Assembly: GCA_963656065.1 (NCBI GenBank)
Contig: CAVKGV010000007.1
Coordinates: 1 to 64,000 of the forward strand
DNA length: 64,000 nucleotides
Reading direction: 5' to 3'
Source: Hallerella sp963656065
GTDB lineage: Bacteria > Fibrobacterota > Fibrobacteria > Fibrobacterales > Fibrobacteraceae
Below the pieces are notes generated by a model. It did no database searches and was not told the DNA's origin. It was given only the letters and a program-made list of their open reading frames with translations. The position numbers were made by a program, and so were the translations under genes. This document shows positions 43,051 through 52,126 of the stretch, one piece after another (the stretch's first letter is position 1; the number at the start of each line of letters is the position of its first letter).

Positions 43051-43638
43051 ATGAAATTTTCTAAATGCTGGAAACTGCTTTTTCTCGTCGGAGCGGTGCT
43101 TGCCGTGGGCTGCTCGTCAAAACGAGCCTTTGTCGGAAGCTCTGCACGAGTTTTCTATTCCGACACACGGTTCGTTTCGCTGATTTCTCCACAGGAAAAT
43201 TCTTTTTTTACTGAAGAAAACCAGCACGTTTCGGGAAACTTTGGAAACAGAAATTTTTCAGCGGAGTCTTGGATGCGGCTGAACGATTCGACAATCCACC
43301 TGATGCTTTTCGGAAATCTTGGCAATACGCTTGCTGAATTAATTTATACAAAAGATTCCGTCTCTTTTAAAAGCTCTCTGTTGGATGTGAAAAAGATTAA
43401 ACCGGAATATATTTTGGCAGACATCCAGTTCTGTTATTATCCGAAAGAAATTTTAGAACGGCATTTTCGTGACGCGGGATTTTCTTTTGTGGAAGAGAAA
43501 CGGGAAGATGTCCTAATCCGAAAGCTTTTGGAAAATGGGACTTTGATTTTGGAAATGGAGAAAAAGGCAAACCGGATTCTTCTTAAAAACGAACTTCGAA
43601 ATTATTCGTATTCCATCGAGTTTGAAAAATTGTCATGA
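43051..43638 (+). CDS. DUF3261-type lipoprotein of aryl-polyene clusters
   Basis: The 195-aa protein has a lipoprotein signal (MKFSKCWKLLFLVGAVLAVGC, lipid Cys21), followed by a beta-rich part like DUF3261: RNFSAESWMRLNDSTIHLMLFGNLGNTLAELIYTKDS. Together with the LolA-like protein and MMPL exporter it probably places the pigment in the outer membrane. A GAGAAT motif precedes the start. The next gene overlaps its end by four bases. Confidence 0.8.
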   Translation: MKFSKCWKLLFLVGAVLAVGCSSKRAFVGSSARVFYSDTRFVSLISPQENSFFTEENQHVSGNFGNRNFSAESWMRLNDSTIHLMLFGNLGNTLAELIYTKDSVSFKSSLLDVKKIKPEYILADIQFCYYPKEILERHFRDAGFSFVEEKREDVLIRKLLENGTLILEMEKKANRILLKNELRNYSYSIEFEKLS

Positions 43639-44819
43639 GCGAGCCTTTATACATTCATCATTTTGGCCTGAGCACGTCAATCGGCAGCGATAAGGAAACG
43701 GTTTGGAAATCGCTTTGCGGTTTTGGGAATCCGAATTTTACACTTCAAAATTTTTGTGGAAAGGAACGTCTTGTCGGAAAAATTTCCGATGCGGAGCTTC
43801 TCCCGGTGAAAAATTTGGAGTATGACAATCGCGTCAATCGGTTGTCCGAAAAAGTCCTTTCGCAAATTGAAAATTCGGTTTTTGAATTTGTCGAAAAATT
43901 CGGAGCGGACCGGATCGGTGTCTTTGTCGGTTCTAGTGACAATGGATCCGAGGAATCGCTTTCGGCGTTGAAGTTTTTCCGCGAAAAAGGCTTTTACCCA
44001 AAAGATTATACCCTCAAAAAACAGCAGGCGGATTTTGCCGCGGAATTTATCGCGGACAGGTTCCATTTAAAGGGCCCGGTCTTTACGCATTCTTCGGCGT
44101 GCGCGTCGAGTGCCAGCGCCTTTGCTTCGGCGAGAAACTGGCTTTCTGCCGGGCTTTGCGATGCGGCGATCGTTGGCGGTGTCGATATTGCCTCTTTGAT
44201 GGTTGTTCTCGGTTTCGATTCACTGGAAGCGGTCGCCCTTTCGCCGACAAATCCTTTCAGTAAAAATAGGGCGGGACTTACGATTGGCGAAGCCGCCGCT
44301 TTCTTTGTCGTTTCCCTGGGCAAGGAAAATGCCCAGTTCATGCTTTCGGGAATCGGGGAAAGCGCGGATGCAGAACACGTGACGGCTCCGCGGGCGGATG
44401 GTGCCGGTGCCCGCCTGGCGATGGAGAGGGCTCTTGCCGATGCGGGAATTTCTCCGTCGGATGTCGATTACATCAACTTGCACGGTACGGGGACAAAGCT
44501 GAACGATGCGATGGAAAGTATCGCTGTGCATGAAGTTTTCGGAGACGTTACGCCGGCCAGTTCGACAAAAAGTCTGACGGGGCATACCCTCGGAGCTTCC
44601 GGGGCTCTCGAAGCGGCGTTCTGCTGTCTTGCTCTTTCGGATAGCAACAAGGAATGTCTTTTGCCTGTCCATCGATTTGACGGCTTGCGCGATCCGGAGC
44701 TTCCCGAAATTCATCTGGTGTCGCGGGGCGAAAGGGCAAGCCGATTGAAAACCTGTGTGAGCAATTCTTTCGGATTTGGCGGTTGCAATGTTTCTCTCGT
44801 CTTGGAGAAAATGGAATGA
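43635..44819 (+). CDS. beta-ketoacyl-ACP synthase (ApeR-like or initiating type)
   Basis: This 394-aa ketosynthase has the complete triad: Cys in THSSACASSASAF, His in NLHGTGTKLND and His in SLTGHTLGASGAL. It ends with the SNSFGFGGCNVSLVLE segment. It is one of two active ketosynthases in the cluster. Its place beside the dehydratase and reductase suggests work on early steps or with the cysteine-less partner. Which KS does which step cannot be settled from sequence alone. Confidence 0.9.
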   Translation: MSEPLYIHHFGLSTSIGSDKETVWKSLCGFGNPNFTLQNFCGKERLVGKISDAELLPVKNLEYDNRVNRLSEKVLSQIENSVFEFVEKFGADRIGVFVGSSDNGSEESLSALKFFREKGFYPKDYTLKKQQADFAAEFIADRFHLKGPVFTHSSACASSASAFASARNWLSAGLCDAAIVGGVDIASLMVVLGFDSLEAVALSPTNPFSKNRAGLTIGEAAAFFVVSLGKENAQFMLSGIGESADAEHVTAPRADGAGARLAMERALADAGISPSDVDYINLHGTGTKLNDAMESIAVHEVFGDVTPASSTKSLTGHTLGASGALEAAFCCLALSDSNKECLLPVHRFDGLRDPELPEIHLVSRGERASRLKTCVSNSFGFGGCNVSLVLEKME

Positions 44820-45280
44820 CGGAATTTGATTCGCGCGAAAAATTGTCCGGCCTTGTTCCGCACAAAGGAAAGATGCTCCTGCTTGACAGGCTTATTTCTT
44901 TTGATTTGGAACAGACGAAAGTTGTGACGGAAATTGACATTTCCGAAAATTGCATGTTTTTCGAGTATTCCTTGGGCGGTGTTCCCGTTTGGATAGCCTT
45001 TGAATATATGGCGCAGAGCGTATCCGCATTGACCGGAATTTTTGGACTGAAAACAGGGACGCCTCCCCGGATGGGTTTCATCTTGAGCGTGACAAATTTT
45101 TGCGCCGAGGAATCCGTATTTTCAAAAGGATCAACGGTGCAAATCGAAGTCCGGCAGACGTTGCGTGTCGATATGGCGGTCACGTTCGAGGGAAAAGCCC
45201 TTGTCGGAGGCAAATGCGTCGCCACGGCGACAATCAACGCTTGCGATGTCGATGACCCGAAAAAAGTTTTAGGAGTGTAA
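44816..45280 (+). CDS. hotdog-fold dehydratase (ApeP-like)
   Basis: The 154-aa protein resembles FabA/FabZ-like dehydratases of aryl-polyene clusters (ApeP): LVPHKGKMLLLDRLISFD, FFEYSLGGVPVWIAFEYMAQSVSALTG. The FabZ catalytic His of HF..P is not seen in the expected place (ENCMFFEY). In known systems ApeP works in a pair with ApeI, which here is the C-terminal domain of the fusion protein and keeps the HF motif. The start overlaps the KS stop by four bases. Confidence 0.82.
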   Translation: MTEFDSREKLSGLVPHKGKMLLLDRLISFDLEQTKVVTEIDISENCMFFEYSLGGVPVWIAFEYMAQSVSALTGIFGLKTGTPPRMGFILSVTNFCAEESVFSKGSTVQIEVRQTLRVDMAVTFEGKALVGGKCVATATINACDVDDPKKVLGV

Positions 45281-45281
45281 T

Positions 45282-46001
45282 ATGGAAAATGGAAAACGCA
45301 TCCTGGTGACCGGATCGAGCGGAGGAATCGGGCTTGCTATCGTCCGGACCCTTTTGGACTCGGGGTATCACGTCGTCGCTCATTATAACAGCCATCCGGA
45401 CGCGCTAAAAATATTGGAAAAAGATTTTGCGGATCGTTTGAGCCTTGTCCAGTTCGATGTGAGCGATCGGGCGAATTGTCAAAGTGCGATCGAAAAAGAT
45501 ATGGCGGAAAACGGTGTTTATTACGGGGTGGTTCTTTCTTCGGGAATTTGCCGCGATGCGGCGTTTCCGGCGATGACGGATGATTACTGGGATAAGGTAA
45601 TGGATGTCAATCTGGACAGTTTCTACAATGTACTGAAACCGATTGTCATGCCGATGTGTCGCAAGCGGCAGGGGAGGATTGTTACGATTTCCTCCGTTTC
45701 GGGAGTCGTCGGAAACAGGGGACAGGTCAATTACAGCGCAAGCAAGGCCGGCCTTATCGGAGCGACCAAGGCGCTTGCAACGGAACTCGCCAGCCGGAAC
45801 ATTACCGTGAACAGCATCGCTCCCGGCGTAATCGAAACGGAGATGATTCGAAATGCTCCGTTGGATATGATTTTGCCGTCGATTCCGATGCGTCGTGTCG
45901 GAAAGCCCGAAGAAGTTGCGGCAACGGTCGCCTTCCTGCTTTCGGATGGGGCCGCCTACATTACCCGCCAAGTTATTTCTGTCAACGGAGGTCTTGCGTG
46001 A
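45282..46001 (+). CDS. 3-oxoacyl-ACP reductase, FabG type (ApeQ-like)
   Basis: The 239-aa short-chain dehydrogenase reduces the keto group after each condensation. It has ILVTGSSGGIGLAI (cofactor), the catalytic Ser in TISSVSGV and Tyr-Lys in VNYSASKAGLIGATKALATELA. It ends with DGAAYITRQVISVNGG. The AGGAG site is only a few bases from the start. It overlaps the next KS by four bases. Confidence 0.92.
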   Translation: MENGKRILVTGSSGGIGLAIVRTLLDSGYHVVAHYNSHPDALKILEKDFADRLSLVQFDVSDRANCQSAIEKDMAENGVYYGVVLSSGICRDAAFPAMTDDYWDKVMDVNLDSFYNVLKPIVMPMCRKRQGRIVTISSVSGVVGNRGQVNYSASKAGLIGATKALATELASRNITVNSIAPGVIETEMIRNAPLDMILPSIPMRRVGKPEEVAATVAFLLSDGAAYITRQVISVNGGLA

Positions 46002-47224
46002 AACGTCGCGTTGTTGTTACGGGAGGTTCGTGCATTTCATCGCTCGGAATGGAACCGGATGAGATTTTTTCCAACTTGCATTCGTTAAAAAATCGGATTG
46101 TGCGGATGGACGATTGGGAGAAGTACACACAAATGAACACAAGGCTCGCAGGACCTATTCTGTATCCGCTTCCGGAATATCCGCGGAAAAAGTCCCGAGG
46201 CATGGGACGTGTTGCGCATTTGGCGGTAGCTTCTGCGGAAAAGGCTCTCGCCATTGCGGGAATCGAGTTGAACGATCCGATTTTAAAATCGGGGAAAGTC
46301 GGGGTCGCCTACGGTTCGTCAAGCGGCAGTTTTGACGCTCTGATCGATTTCATCGCGATGCTCCAAAATCACCAGGCCGAGTGCATCACGGCGACGTCCT
46401 ACATCCGAGCGATGCCGCAGACATGTGCGGTAAACATCAGCGTTTTGCTTGGACTGACGGGACGCTTGATTACAACGAATACCGCTTGCACTGCCGGCAG
46501 CCTTTCTATCGGCTACGCATTTGAAGCAATCCAGAACGGGGCGCAGGATATGATGCTTGCCGGTGGCGCAGAAGAGCTGAATCCCACGGAATCCGCGGTT
46601 TTTGACACGCTTTTTGCGACAAGCGTCAAAAACGACACTCCGGAAATCACCCCGGCTTCCTATGACAGGGACAGGGACGGTCTTGTCATCGGGGAAGGCG
46701 CAGGGACGCTTGTCCTAGAAGAAAGGGAACACGCACTTGCTCGCGGCGCAAAAATCTATGCGGAAATGGTCGGATTCGGAACGAATACGGACGGTGACCA
46801 CATTACGCAGCCAAAAAAGGAAACGATGCAGATTGCCCTTGAAACGGCAATGCAAAACGCAGGAATCTCTCCGGAACAAATCGGTTATGTCAGCGGACAC
46901 GGAACGGCGACAAAACGCGGGGATATTGCTGAAACGATTGCGACTTATCGGGCGATGCGGAATCGGGCGGTTCCCATCAGCAGCCTGAAAAGCTATATCG
47001 GGCATACGCTCGGAGCGTGCGGTGCTATCGAAGCGTGGCTTTCCATATTGATGATGAACCGGAAATGGTTCTCGCCGAACCTCAACCTGAAAAATGTCGA
47101 TCCCGAATGCGCCCCGCTTGACTATATCACGGGAAACGGTCGTGAAATGGACATTGAATATCTGATGTCGAACAATTTTGCTTTTGGCGGCATCAACACA
47201 TCGCTGATTTTCAAGAAAGTTTAG
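45998..47224 (+). CDS. beta-ketoacyl-ACP synthase (ApeO-like, chain-elongating)
   Basis: The 408-aa ketosynthase starts at GTG 45998, overlapping the reductase stop (GTGA). It has the Cys in TTNTACTAGSLSIG, His in SGHGTATKRGD, and His in SYIGHTLGACGA, and ends with the MSNNFAFGGINTSLIF segment. It has the look of ApeO, which elongates the chain with the cysteine-less partner ApeC; that partner is probably the gene at 48021-48620. The 3' end overlaps the oncoming acyltransferase gene by 14 bases. Confidence 0.9.
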   Translation: MKRRVVVTGGSCISSLGMEPDEIFSNLHSLKNRIVRMDDWEKYTQMNTRLAGPILYPLPEYPRKKSRGMGRVAHLAVASAEKALAIAGIELNDPILKSGKVGVAYGSSSGSFDALIDFIAMLQNHQAECITATSYIRAMPQTCAVNISVLLGLTGRLITTNTACTAGSLSIGYAFEAIQNGAQDMMLAGGAEELNPTESAVFDTLFATSVKNDTPEITPASYDRDRDGLVIGEGAGTLVLEEREHALARGAKIYAEMVGFGTNTDGDHITQPKKETMQIALETAMQNAGISPEQIGYVSGHGTATKRGDIAETIATYRAMRNRAVPISSLKSYIGHTLGACGAIEAWLSILMMNRKWFSPNLNLKNVDPECAPLDYITGNGREMDIEYLMSNNFAFGGINTSLIFKKV

Positions 47225-48020
47225 ATAGCGGATTTTCCGGATCCCTCTCCCGGCAGTTTTCCAGTGTCTCCTGCATTTCTTCGGTGAGATAGATGACTGC
47301 CGCGGAATGGGGGTATGCGTCAAACTTCTGGATGGGAATCGGGTTTAAAATCTTCAGGCGGTAATGAAAGCGTTCCGTCGGATGCACGGAAAAGAACGGG
47401 TCGTTCTTGCGAATCCCGATTTTTTCGTTCCCTCCGATGTATATCGGCAAAACATCGCACCGGGCGTTTAGCGCAAACCGGGCGGCTCCCTTTTTAAATT
47501 TCATCAGTTTACCGGGAACGGTTCTTGTGCCTTCGGGAAAGATGATAAGGGAACTTCCGGAACGAATGCTCTGCGTAGATTTTTCGAGCTGTTCGTTGAA
47601 CGGAAGTGAATTGGGAATGTAAAGGGTCCGCACGAATTTTCGGACAAAAGGCGTTCTGGCAAGCGTTCCTTTGACGATGCAACTTGCGTCGGGAAAAATC
47701 GACAGAAGAATGACGACATCGAGAAACGACGGATGATTGGCGACGATCACGCTGGGAGAAATTTTGGAAATCCGGTCGGTGCCTTCAATGTGAAGCGAAA
47801 GCACCCCGATGGCTCGCATTTCCCAGACAAAGATTTTAAAATAGACATGAACGATCTTTCGTGCGAAACACCGAAAACGCTTTTTGGAAAATCCTGAAAA
47901 GGCAAAGAGCAGCGGAAATCCGACCGAAGAGAAAATCAAACTGCAAATACCGAAAGAAGCGTAGGAAAAGACCTTGGCGAACAGTCGATAGAAATAGGCG
48001 ACTTTTTGAATGGCGAACAT
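47211..48020 (-). CDS. PlsC-family lysophospholipid acyltransferase (ApeD-like)
   Basis: The 269-aa membrane enzyme has the H-x4-D motif in VIVANHPSFLDVVIL and the substrate motif IIFPEGTRTVPGKLMKF. It has two hydrophobic segments near the N-terminus. A second acyltransferase next to the LpxL-like one is usual in aryl-polyene clusters. It is the last gene of the leftward pigment operon and converges on the KS gene. Confidence 0.9.
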   Translation of the reverse strand: MFAIQKVAYFYRLFAKVFSYASFGICSLIFSSVGFPLLFAFSGFSKKRFRCFARKIVHVYFKIFVWEMRAIGVLSLHIEGTDRISKISPSVIVANHPSFLDVVILLSIFPDASCIVKGTLARTPFVRKFVRTLYIPNSLPFNEQLEKSTQSIRSGSSLIIFPEGTRTVPGKLMKFKKGAARFALNARCDVLPIYIGGNEKIGIRKNDPFFSVHPTERFHYRLKILNPIPIQKFDAYPHSAAVIYLTEEMQETLENCRERDPENPLSKLS

Positions 48021-48620
48021 CTAGAGATAATGTTCTAAAAAGTACAGAGCCTGTTCGGCTGCCGTATCCGTTTCGGGAAGTGACAACGGATCGAGTTCGC
48101 AGACGGAATCCGCTTGTTCCGTGGAAAGGCGAAGCGCCAAGGCACAAACCGGATTCGGATAAGGAGAAATTTTGGAATAGGCTTCGGGAATACGTTCGTC
48201 GGCAAAGACAAAGATCCTTTCCGATTCTTTTCCGGATAGAAGCGGAGCCGCAGCTTCTCTTAGGCCGTCTTCAAAAGACCTTTTCCCGGAAAATATTGCA
48301 CTGTAGCCAGTCATGTTGTTTTCGATGATCGATGCTGCGGCAATCGGGGCGTTGAACACGGATAAACTAAATTTCGCAGGCGAGACTTCGCCGGAGTCCA
48401 AGATTCCGGAAGATATCTGGAATTGCCTTTGGATCTCGCCAAATTCAGAAGAAAAAGTCATCGGCACTGGAGAAAAACCGTCGGAAACGTCGTGGACGAC
48501 ATAGGCGACCATTTTGGAAAGATTGCTGAGACGCCTGCGAAAAAGCATCGGGACGAATGAAAGCTTGGGCATGTTGTTTTCATCGGTCCAGGCGGAATAT
48601 CTTTGAATGAAAATACTCAT
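48021..48620 (-). CDS. ketosynthase N-terminal-like chain-length factor (ApeC-like)
   Basis: The 199-aa protein matches the beta-ketoacyl synthase-like, N-terminal domain family (PF13723) found in aryl-polyene clusters: IQRYSAWTDENNMPKLSFVPMLFRRRLSNLSKM and SGILDSGEVSPAKFSLSVFNAPIAAASI, and FVFADERIPEAY. It lacks the active Cys and His. In studied systems such a subunit pairs with ApeO. Its start overlaps the methyltransferase end by four bases. Confidence 0.85.
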   Translation of the reverse strand: MSIFIQRYSAWTDENNMPKLSFVPMLFRRRLSNLSKMVAYVVHDVSDGFSPVPMTFSSEFGEIQRQFQISSGILDSGEVSPAKFSLSVFNAPIAAASIIENNMTGYSAIFSGKRSFEDGLREAAAPLLSGKESERIFVFADERIPEAYSKISPYPNPVCALALRLSTEQADSVCELDPLSLPETDTAAEQALYFLEHYL

Positions 48621-49708
48621 CTTTTTTGAAAGCGGAAAAGCGTATAGCAGTTGATTCCCAACTGGTGATGGGCTTCTTTCAGTTCCAATCCGCCTTGTTC
48701 AATGGCGGTTTTCAGCTCGCTGTAACGATACATTTTGCTTTTCCCGTTGGCGATGCATGTAAAGTAGAGCGATGTCGCTTGCAGGGAATAGGCGGCCGCT
48801 TCGAAACGCTGGTTGTCCCAAATCGGTTCAAGTACATAGATGTCCGTATTGGCGTCTATGGAACAGCAAATCTTCGCCGCGATTTCTGTAATCTGGGAAA
48901 GTGAAAAACAGTCCAAGAACTGGCTCATCCAAATGCAATCGGCGCCGCACGGGAATTCCGTATCCTTGTCGAGGACGTTGCAGGAAATCGTGGTTATGCG
49001 GTTTTCGAACTTGGCTTTTTTTGTGTTTTCTTGCGCAACAGCGGTCTGTCCCGGGAGATCGATGATGGAAACGTGAACATCCGGGTTGTACTTGCAGCAG
49101 GCAATGGCCCACTTGGCAGTGTTGCCTCCGATGTCGAAAAGCTTTCGGCAAGGCCTTGAAAAGACGATGGGAAGCGCTTCGGGAAAAGCCTGGTCCGAAT
49201 AGAAATGGTCAAAACCGAACCAACTTTTCTTGAACTGTTCCCCGGTCTTGGAAAGTCCTTCATAGACGGTTTCCCAGTCGCCGAACCGTTTTAACCCTTC
49301 GGGTTTGCCACTTAGGATGGACTTTTGCAAATCGCTTGCTCCGGCGTAGCAGACGTCGTTTGAAAAGTCCATATTGACGCGGGTCATTTCGTCGGCAAGG
49401 ATGAAGTGCCCGATTTTTCCAAGCGTATAGGCTAGCTCTTTTTTCGCGGGATCCTTTTTTAATTTGAAAATTCCCATCCCAAGAGCCATTTCGGCGAGAA
49501 CCCCAACACCATAGGCAGACAGCTTTAATTTGTCTGCAATTTCCTGAACGGTGATTCCCGATTTGCGAAAGCGGCTGACGGTCTCCAGAATGCCCAAATC
49601 GCGCAAGGCTTTTGCCGCATGAAAGGAAAGCGGAGAAAATGCGATTTTTTGGGCTTCGAATTTCGCCTCGACGGCATCGATATCGTCTCGAAAATAAAAG
49701 TCAAACAT
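48617..49708 (-). CDS. SAM-dependent methyltransferase with N-terminal dimerisation domain (ApeB-like)
   Basis: The 363-aa protein has an N-terminal winged-helix region (AKALRDLGILETVSRFRKSGITVQEIADKLKLSAYGVG) and a Rossmann methyltransferase domain: KLFDIGGNTAKWAIACC for SAM, VSIIDLPGQ and ADCIWMSQFLDCFS. It probably O- or C-methylates the aryl head group of the polyene. It is the first gene of the leftward pigment operon, 36 bases downstream of lysC on the same strand. Confidence 0.88.
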   Translation of the reverse strand: MFDFYFRDDIDAVEAKFEAQKIAFSPLSFHAAKALRDLGILETVSRFRKSGITVQEIADKLKLSAYGVGVLAEMALGMGIFKLKKDPAKKELAYTLGKIGHFILADEMTRVNMDFSNDVCYAGASDLQKSILSGKPEGLKRFGDWETVYEGLSKTGEQFKKSWFGFDHFYSDQAFPEALPIVFSRPCRKLFDIGGNTAKWAIACCKYNPDVHVSIIDLPGQTAVAQENTKKAKFENRITTISCNVLDKDTEFPCGADCIWMSQFLDCFSLSQITEIAAKICCSIDANTDIYVLEPIWDNQRFEAAAYSLQATSLYFTCIANGKSKMYRYSELKTAIEQGGLELKEAHHQLGINCYTLFRFQKR

Positions 49709-49744
49709 TGATTTTCCCGCTTTCCCTAAAAAATTTTTCTTCGG

Positions 49745-51067
49745 TTATTTGATGAATGCCGAATAGATGGCTCGAATCGCGTTTTCCATATTTTCTTCGT
49801 CAACGCCGACTAAGATGTTGATCTGCGAGGAACCCTGATCAATGATTCGGATGTTGATGTCCTTTTCCGCTAGGGCGGTAAAGAGCTTTGCCGCGATGCC
49901 GACCTTGTTCGTCATGCCGTGACCGACCGTTGCGACGAGGCTTATCCCCGGGAAGACCTTGACCCGATCCGGGTGCATCTGGAGTAAAATGTCTTCGAGA
50001 ACGGCATCCTGGACTGCTTCGAGTGACTTGGTGTCAACGACGATGCTCATGGAGTCGATTCCGCTCGGGCTGAGTTCGTAGGAAAGTCCTTCGCTTTCGA
50101 GAATGGCGAGCACGCGCCGACCGAAACCGATTTCCTTGTTCATCATGCTTTTCTCGATGTAGATCATCGAAAAGCCTTTGCGTCCGGCGATTCCCGTGAT
50201 GGGACATTCCGTCTTGTCCGGTGTCGGGCCGATGATGGTTCCCGCATCTTCGGGACGGTTCGTGTTGCGGATGTTGATGGGAATGTTCTTGGCGCGGCAG
50301 GGAGCGATGGATTCGTCATGCAGCACGCTCGCTCCGGAATAGGAAAGTTCGCGGATTTCCCGATAGCTGACATAGCTGATAGGTTTTGGATCTTGGACAA
50401 TGCGCGGGTCGGTCATCAGCATCCCGGAAACGTCGGTCCAATTTTCATAGACTGTCGCGTTGATGCCGTTGGCGAGAACCGCACCCGAAATATCCGAGCC
50501 TCCGCGGGAAAATGTCTTGACCTGCTTGTGCGGACCTTCTCCGTAGAATCCCGGGACGACGAACAGCTGGTTTTCATCGTCAAGCGCCTGGTCAATCGTT
50601 TCGTAGCTTTTGGGCGTGATGCGGTAGCGTTCGTCAAAGGAGATGAGCTCGTAGGCATCGATGAATTTTGCTCCGAGATATTCCGCCATCAGCCTTGCGC
50701 AGAGAAATTCTCCGCGGGAGACAAGAAAGTCAGTGGTGACCGTTCCGTCGTTCGCCTTGAGGTGCGCTTCAAGCGTTGCCAGATCGTCTCCGATTTTCGT
50801 ACTGAGGTTCAGGTCTTTCGCAATGTCTAGGTAACGGTTGCAAATCATGCTCCACGGAGCCGAAAAATCCAGTCCCTTGGAAGCGAGATCGTATGTCGTG
50901 TATAGCAAGTCGGTCAGCTTTGTTTCTTTCGGGTTGCGCTTTCCCGGAGCGGAAACGACGACGACCTTTCGCCGGGAATCCGCTTCGATAATAGCCTTGA
51001 CCTTTTGAAATTGCGTGGCTTCGGCGACGGAACTCCCGCCAAATTTGCAAACAATGCGATCTGCCAT
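49745..51067 (-). CDS. lysC: aspartate kinase
   Basis: The 440-aa enzyme phosphorylates aspartate, the first step to lysine, methionine and threonine. It has VCKFGGSSVA (ATP/aspartate), FLVSRGEFLCARLMA, FSRGGSDISGAVLANG, and the NWTDVSGMLMTDPRIV segment. Two ACT domains at the C-terminus (SMIYIEKSMMNKEIG; VATVGHGMTNKVGIAAKLFTALAEKDINIRIIDQGSS) provide feedback inhibition. dapB and lysA lie elsewhere in the window. Confidence 0.96.
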   Translation of the reverse strand: MADRIVCKFGGSSVAEATQFQKVKAIIEADSRRKVVVVSAPGKRNPKETKLTDLLYTTYDLASKGLDFSAPWSMICNRYLDIAKDLNLSTKIGDDLATLEAHLKANDGTVTTDFLVSRGEFLCARLMAEYLGAKFIDAYELISFDERYRITPKSYETIDQALDDENQLFVVPGFYGEGPHKQVKTFSRGGSDISGAVLANGINATVYENWTDVSGMLMTDPRIVQDPKPISYVSYREIRELSYSGASVLHDESIAPCRAKNIPINIRNTNRPEDAGTIIGPTPDKTECPITGIAGRKGFSMIYIEKSMMNKEIGFGRRVLAILESEGLSYELSPSGIDSMSIVVDTKSLEAVQDAVLEDILLQMHPDRVKVFPGISLVATVGHGMTNKVGIAAKLFTALAEKDINIRIIDQGSSQINILVGVDEENMENAIRAIYSAFIK

Positions 51068-51181
51068 ACGAATATCCTTTTTGTAAAAAAGAAGTTTCTG
51101 TAAAAAATAGTAATCATCGGTAGATTTTTTTGCGCGAAAAGCGTTATGAAGGATGTGGAAGTTTACACGATTTGAGGAAAA

Positions 51182-52084
51182 ATGATGAACGATTCAAAAA
51201 GTCTTTTAGAAGTCGCTTCGCGTTCGACGGTCCCCGTCCTGATCTGCGGCGAATCGGGAACGGGCAAGGAAGTGATGGCGCGCCGGCTCCATGCGCAGAG
51301 CGACCGTTCGAAAGGGGCGTTTGTTGCGGTGAATTGCGGGGCGATAAGCCCGGGCCTTGTGGAAAGCCTTCTCGAAGGCTCTTGCCGAGGAGCTTACACG
51401 GGAGCGGTATCGAACCAACTAGGGCTTGTACGGGCGGCGGATCACGGGACGCTCTTCCTTGATGAAATCGGGGAGCTTCCTCTCGAAAGCCAAACGCGTC
51501 TCTTGCGAATTTTACAGGAACGCGCGGTGATGCCGGTCGGTTCGCAGCGGAGCATCCCCGTGGATTTTCGGCTGGTCTGTGCGACACACCGGAATTTACG
51601 CTTGGCGGTCAAGGCGGGGCGTTTTCGTGAAGACCTGTTTTTCCGCCTGAACGTCTTCCCGATTCATCTGCTTCCTCTCCGGGAGCGTCTAGACGAGCTG
51701 CGGACTATTGCCGCGGATCTTTGGAGAGACCTTTCTCCGCATCCGCTTTCCGCCGAGGAGCTGGAAAGCCTTTGCCGCTTTCCGTGGCCTGGAAACGTGA
51801 GACAGCTCAAGAATATTCTGGAACGCTTCCATCTTTTGCAAAATATCGGAAAAACGCTTGACGAGGTTCTTGCTGCGGAACCTTGGGACCTGCATCCATC
51901 GCGTGAAATATGCGTCCGGGAACGCCGGTATCGTTATGGGAATCTGCCGTCATGGAAAAGCATCCTCGGGGCGATGGAGGAAGCGCGAAATAACAAGTCT
52001 CGGGCGGCACAAATTTTGGGAATCAGCCGAGGATCTCTCTGCTATCAGCTGAAGAAAAATTTCCCGGACGCGAAGCCTTCTTAA
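51182..52084 (+). CDS. sigma-54-dependent transcription activator lacking a sensor domain
   Basis: The 300-aa protein starts directly with the AAA+ domain, as PspF does. Walker A is GESGTGKE (near 23), the sigma-54 contact loop is GAYTGA, near residue 79 (Tyr for the usual Phe, an accepted variant), and Walker B is TLFLDEIGE. The arginine-finger region is FREDLFFRLNVFPI. A Fis-type helix-turn-helix closes the protein (NNKSRAAQILGISRGSLCYQLKK). Regulation must come through a partner protein, since there is no receiver or sensory domain. Its targets are unknown. The start has a GAGG site. Confidence 0.9.
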   Translation: MMNDSKSLLEVASRSTVPVLICGESGTGKEVMARRLHAQSDRSKGAFVAVNCGAISPGLVESLLEGSCRGAYTGAVSNQLGLVRAADHGTLFLDEIGELPLESQTRLLRILQERAVMPVGSQRSIPVDFRLVCATHRNLRLAVKAGRFREDLFFRLNVFPIHLLPLRERLDELRTIAADLWRDLSPHPLSAEELESLCRFPWPGNVRQLKNILERFHLLQNIGKTLDEVLAAEPWDLHPSREICVRERRYRYGNLPSWKSILGAMEEARNNKSRAAQILGISRGSLCYQLKKNFPDAKPS

Positions 52085-52126
52085 ATTCTATTTTATGAAT
52101 GTTCGTATTTGAAATGGAGTTCAAAG

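Noticed and set aside
48021..48620. Truncated, broken ketosynthase
   Set aside because: The short cysteine-less form with this start is a normal partner subunit in aryl-polyene clusters rather than a pseudogene.
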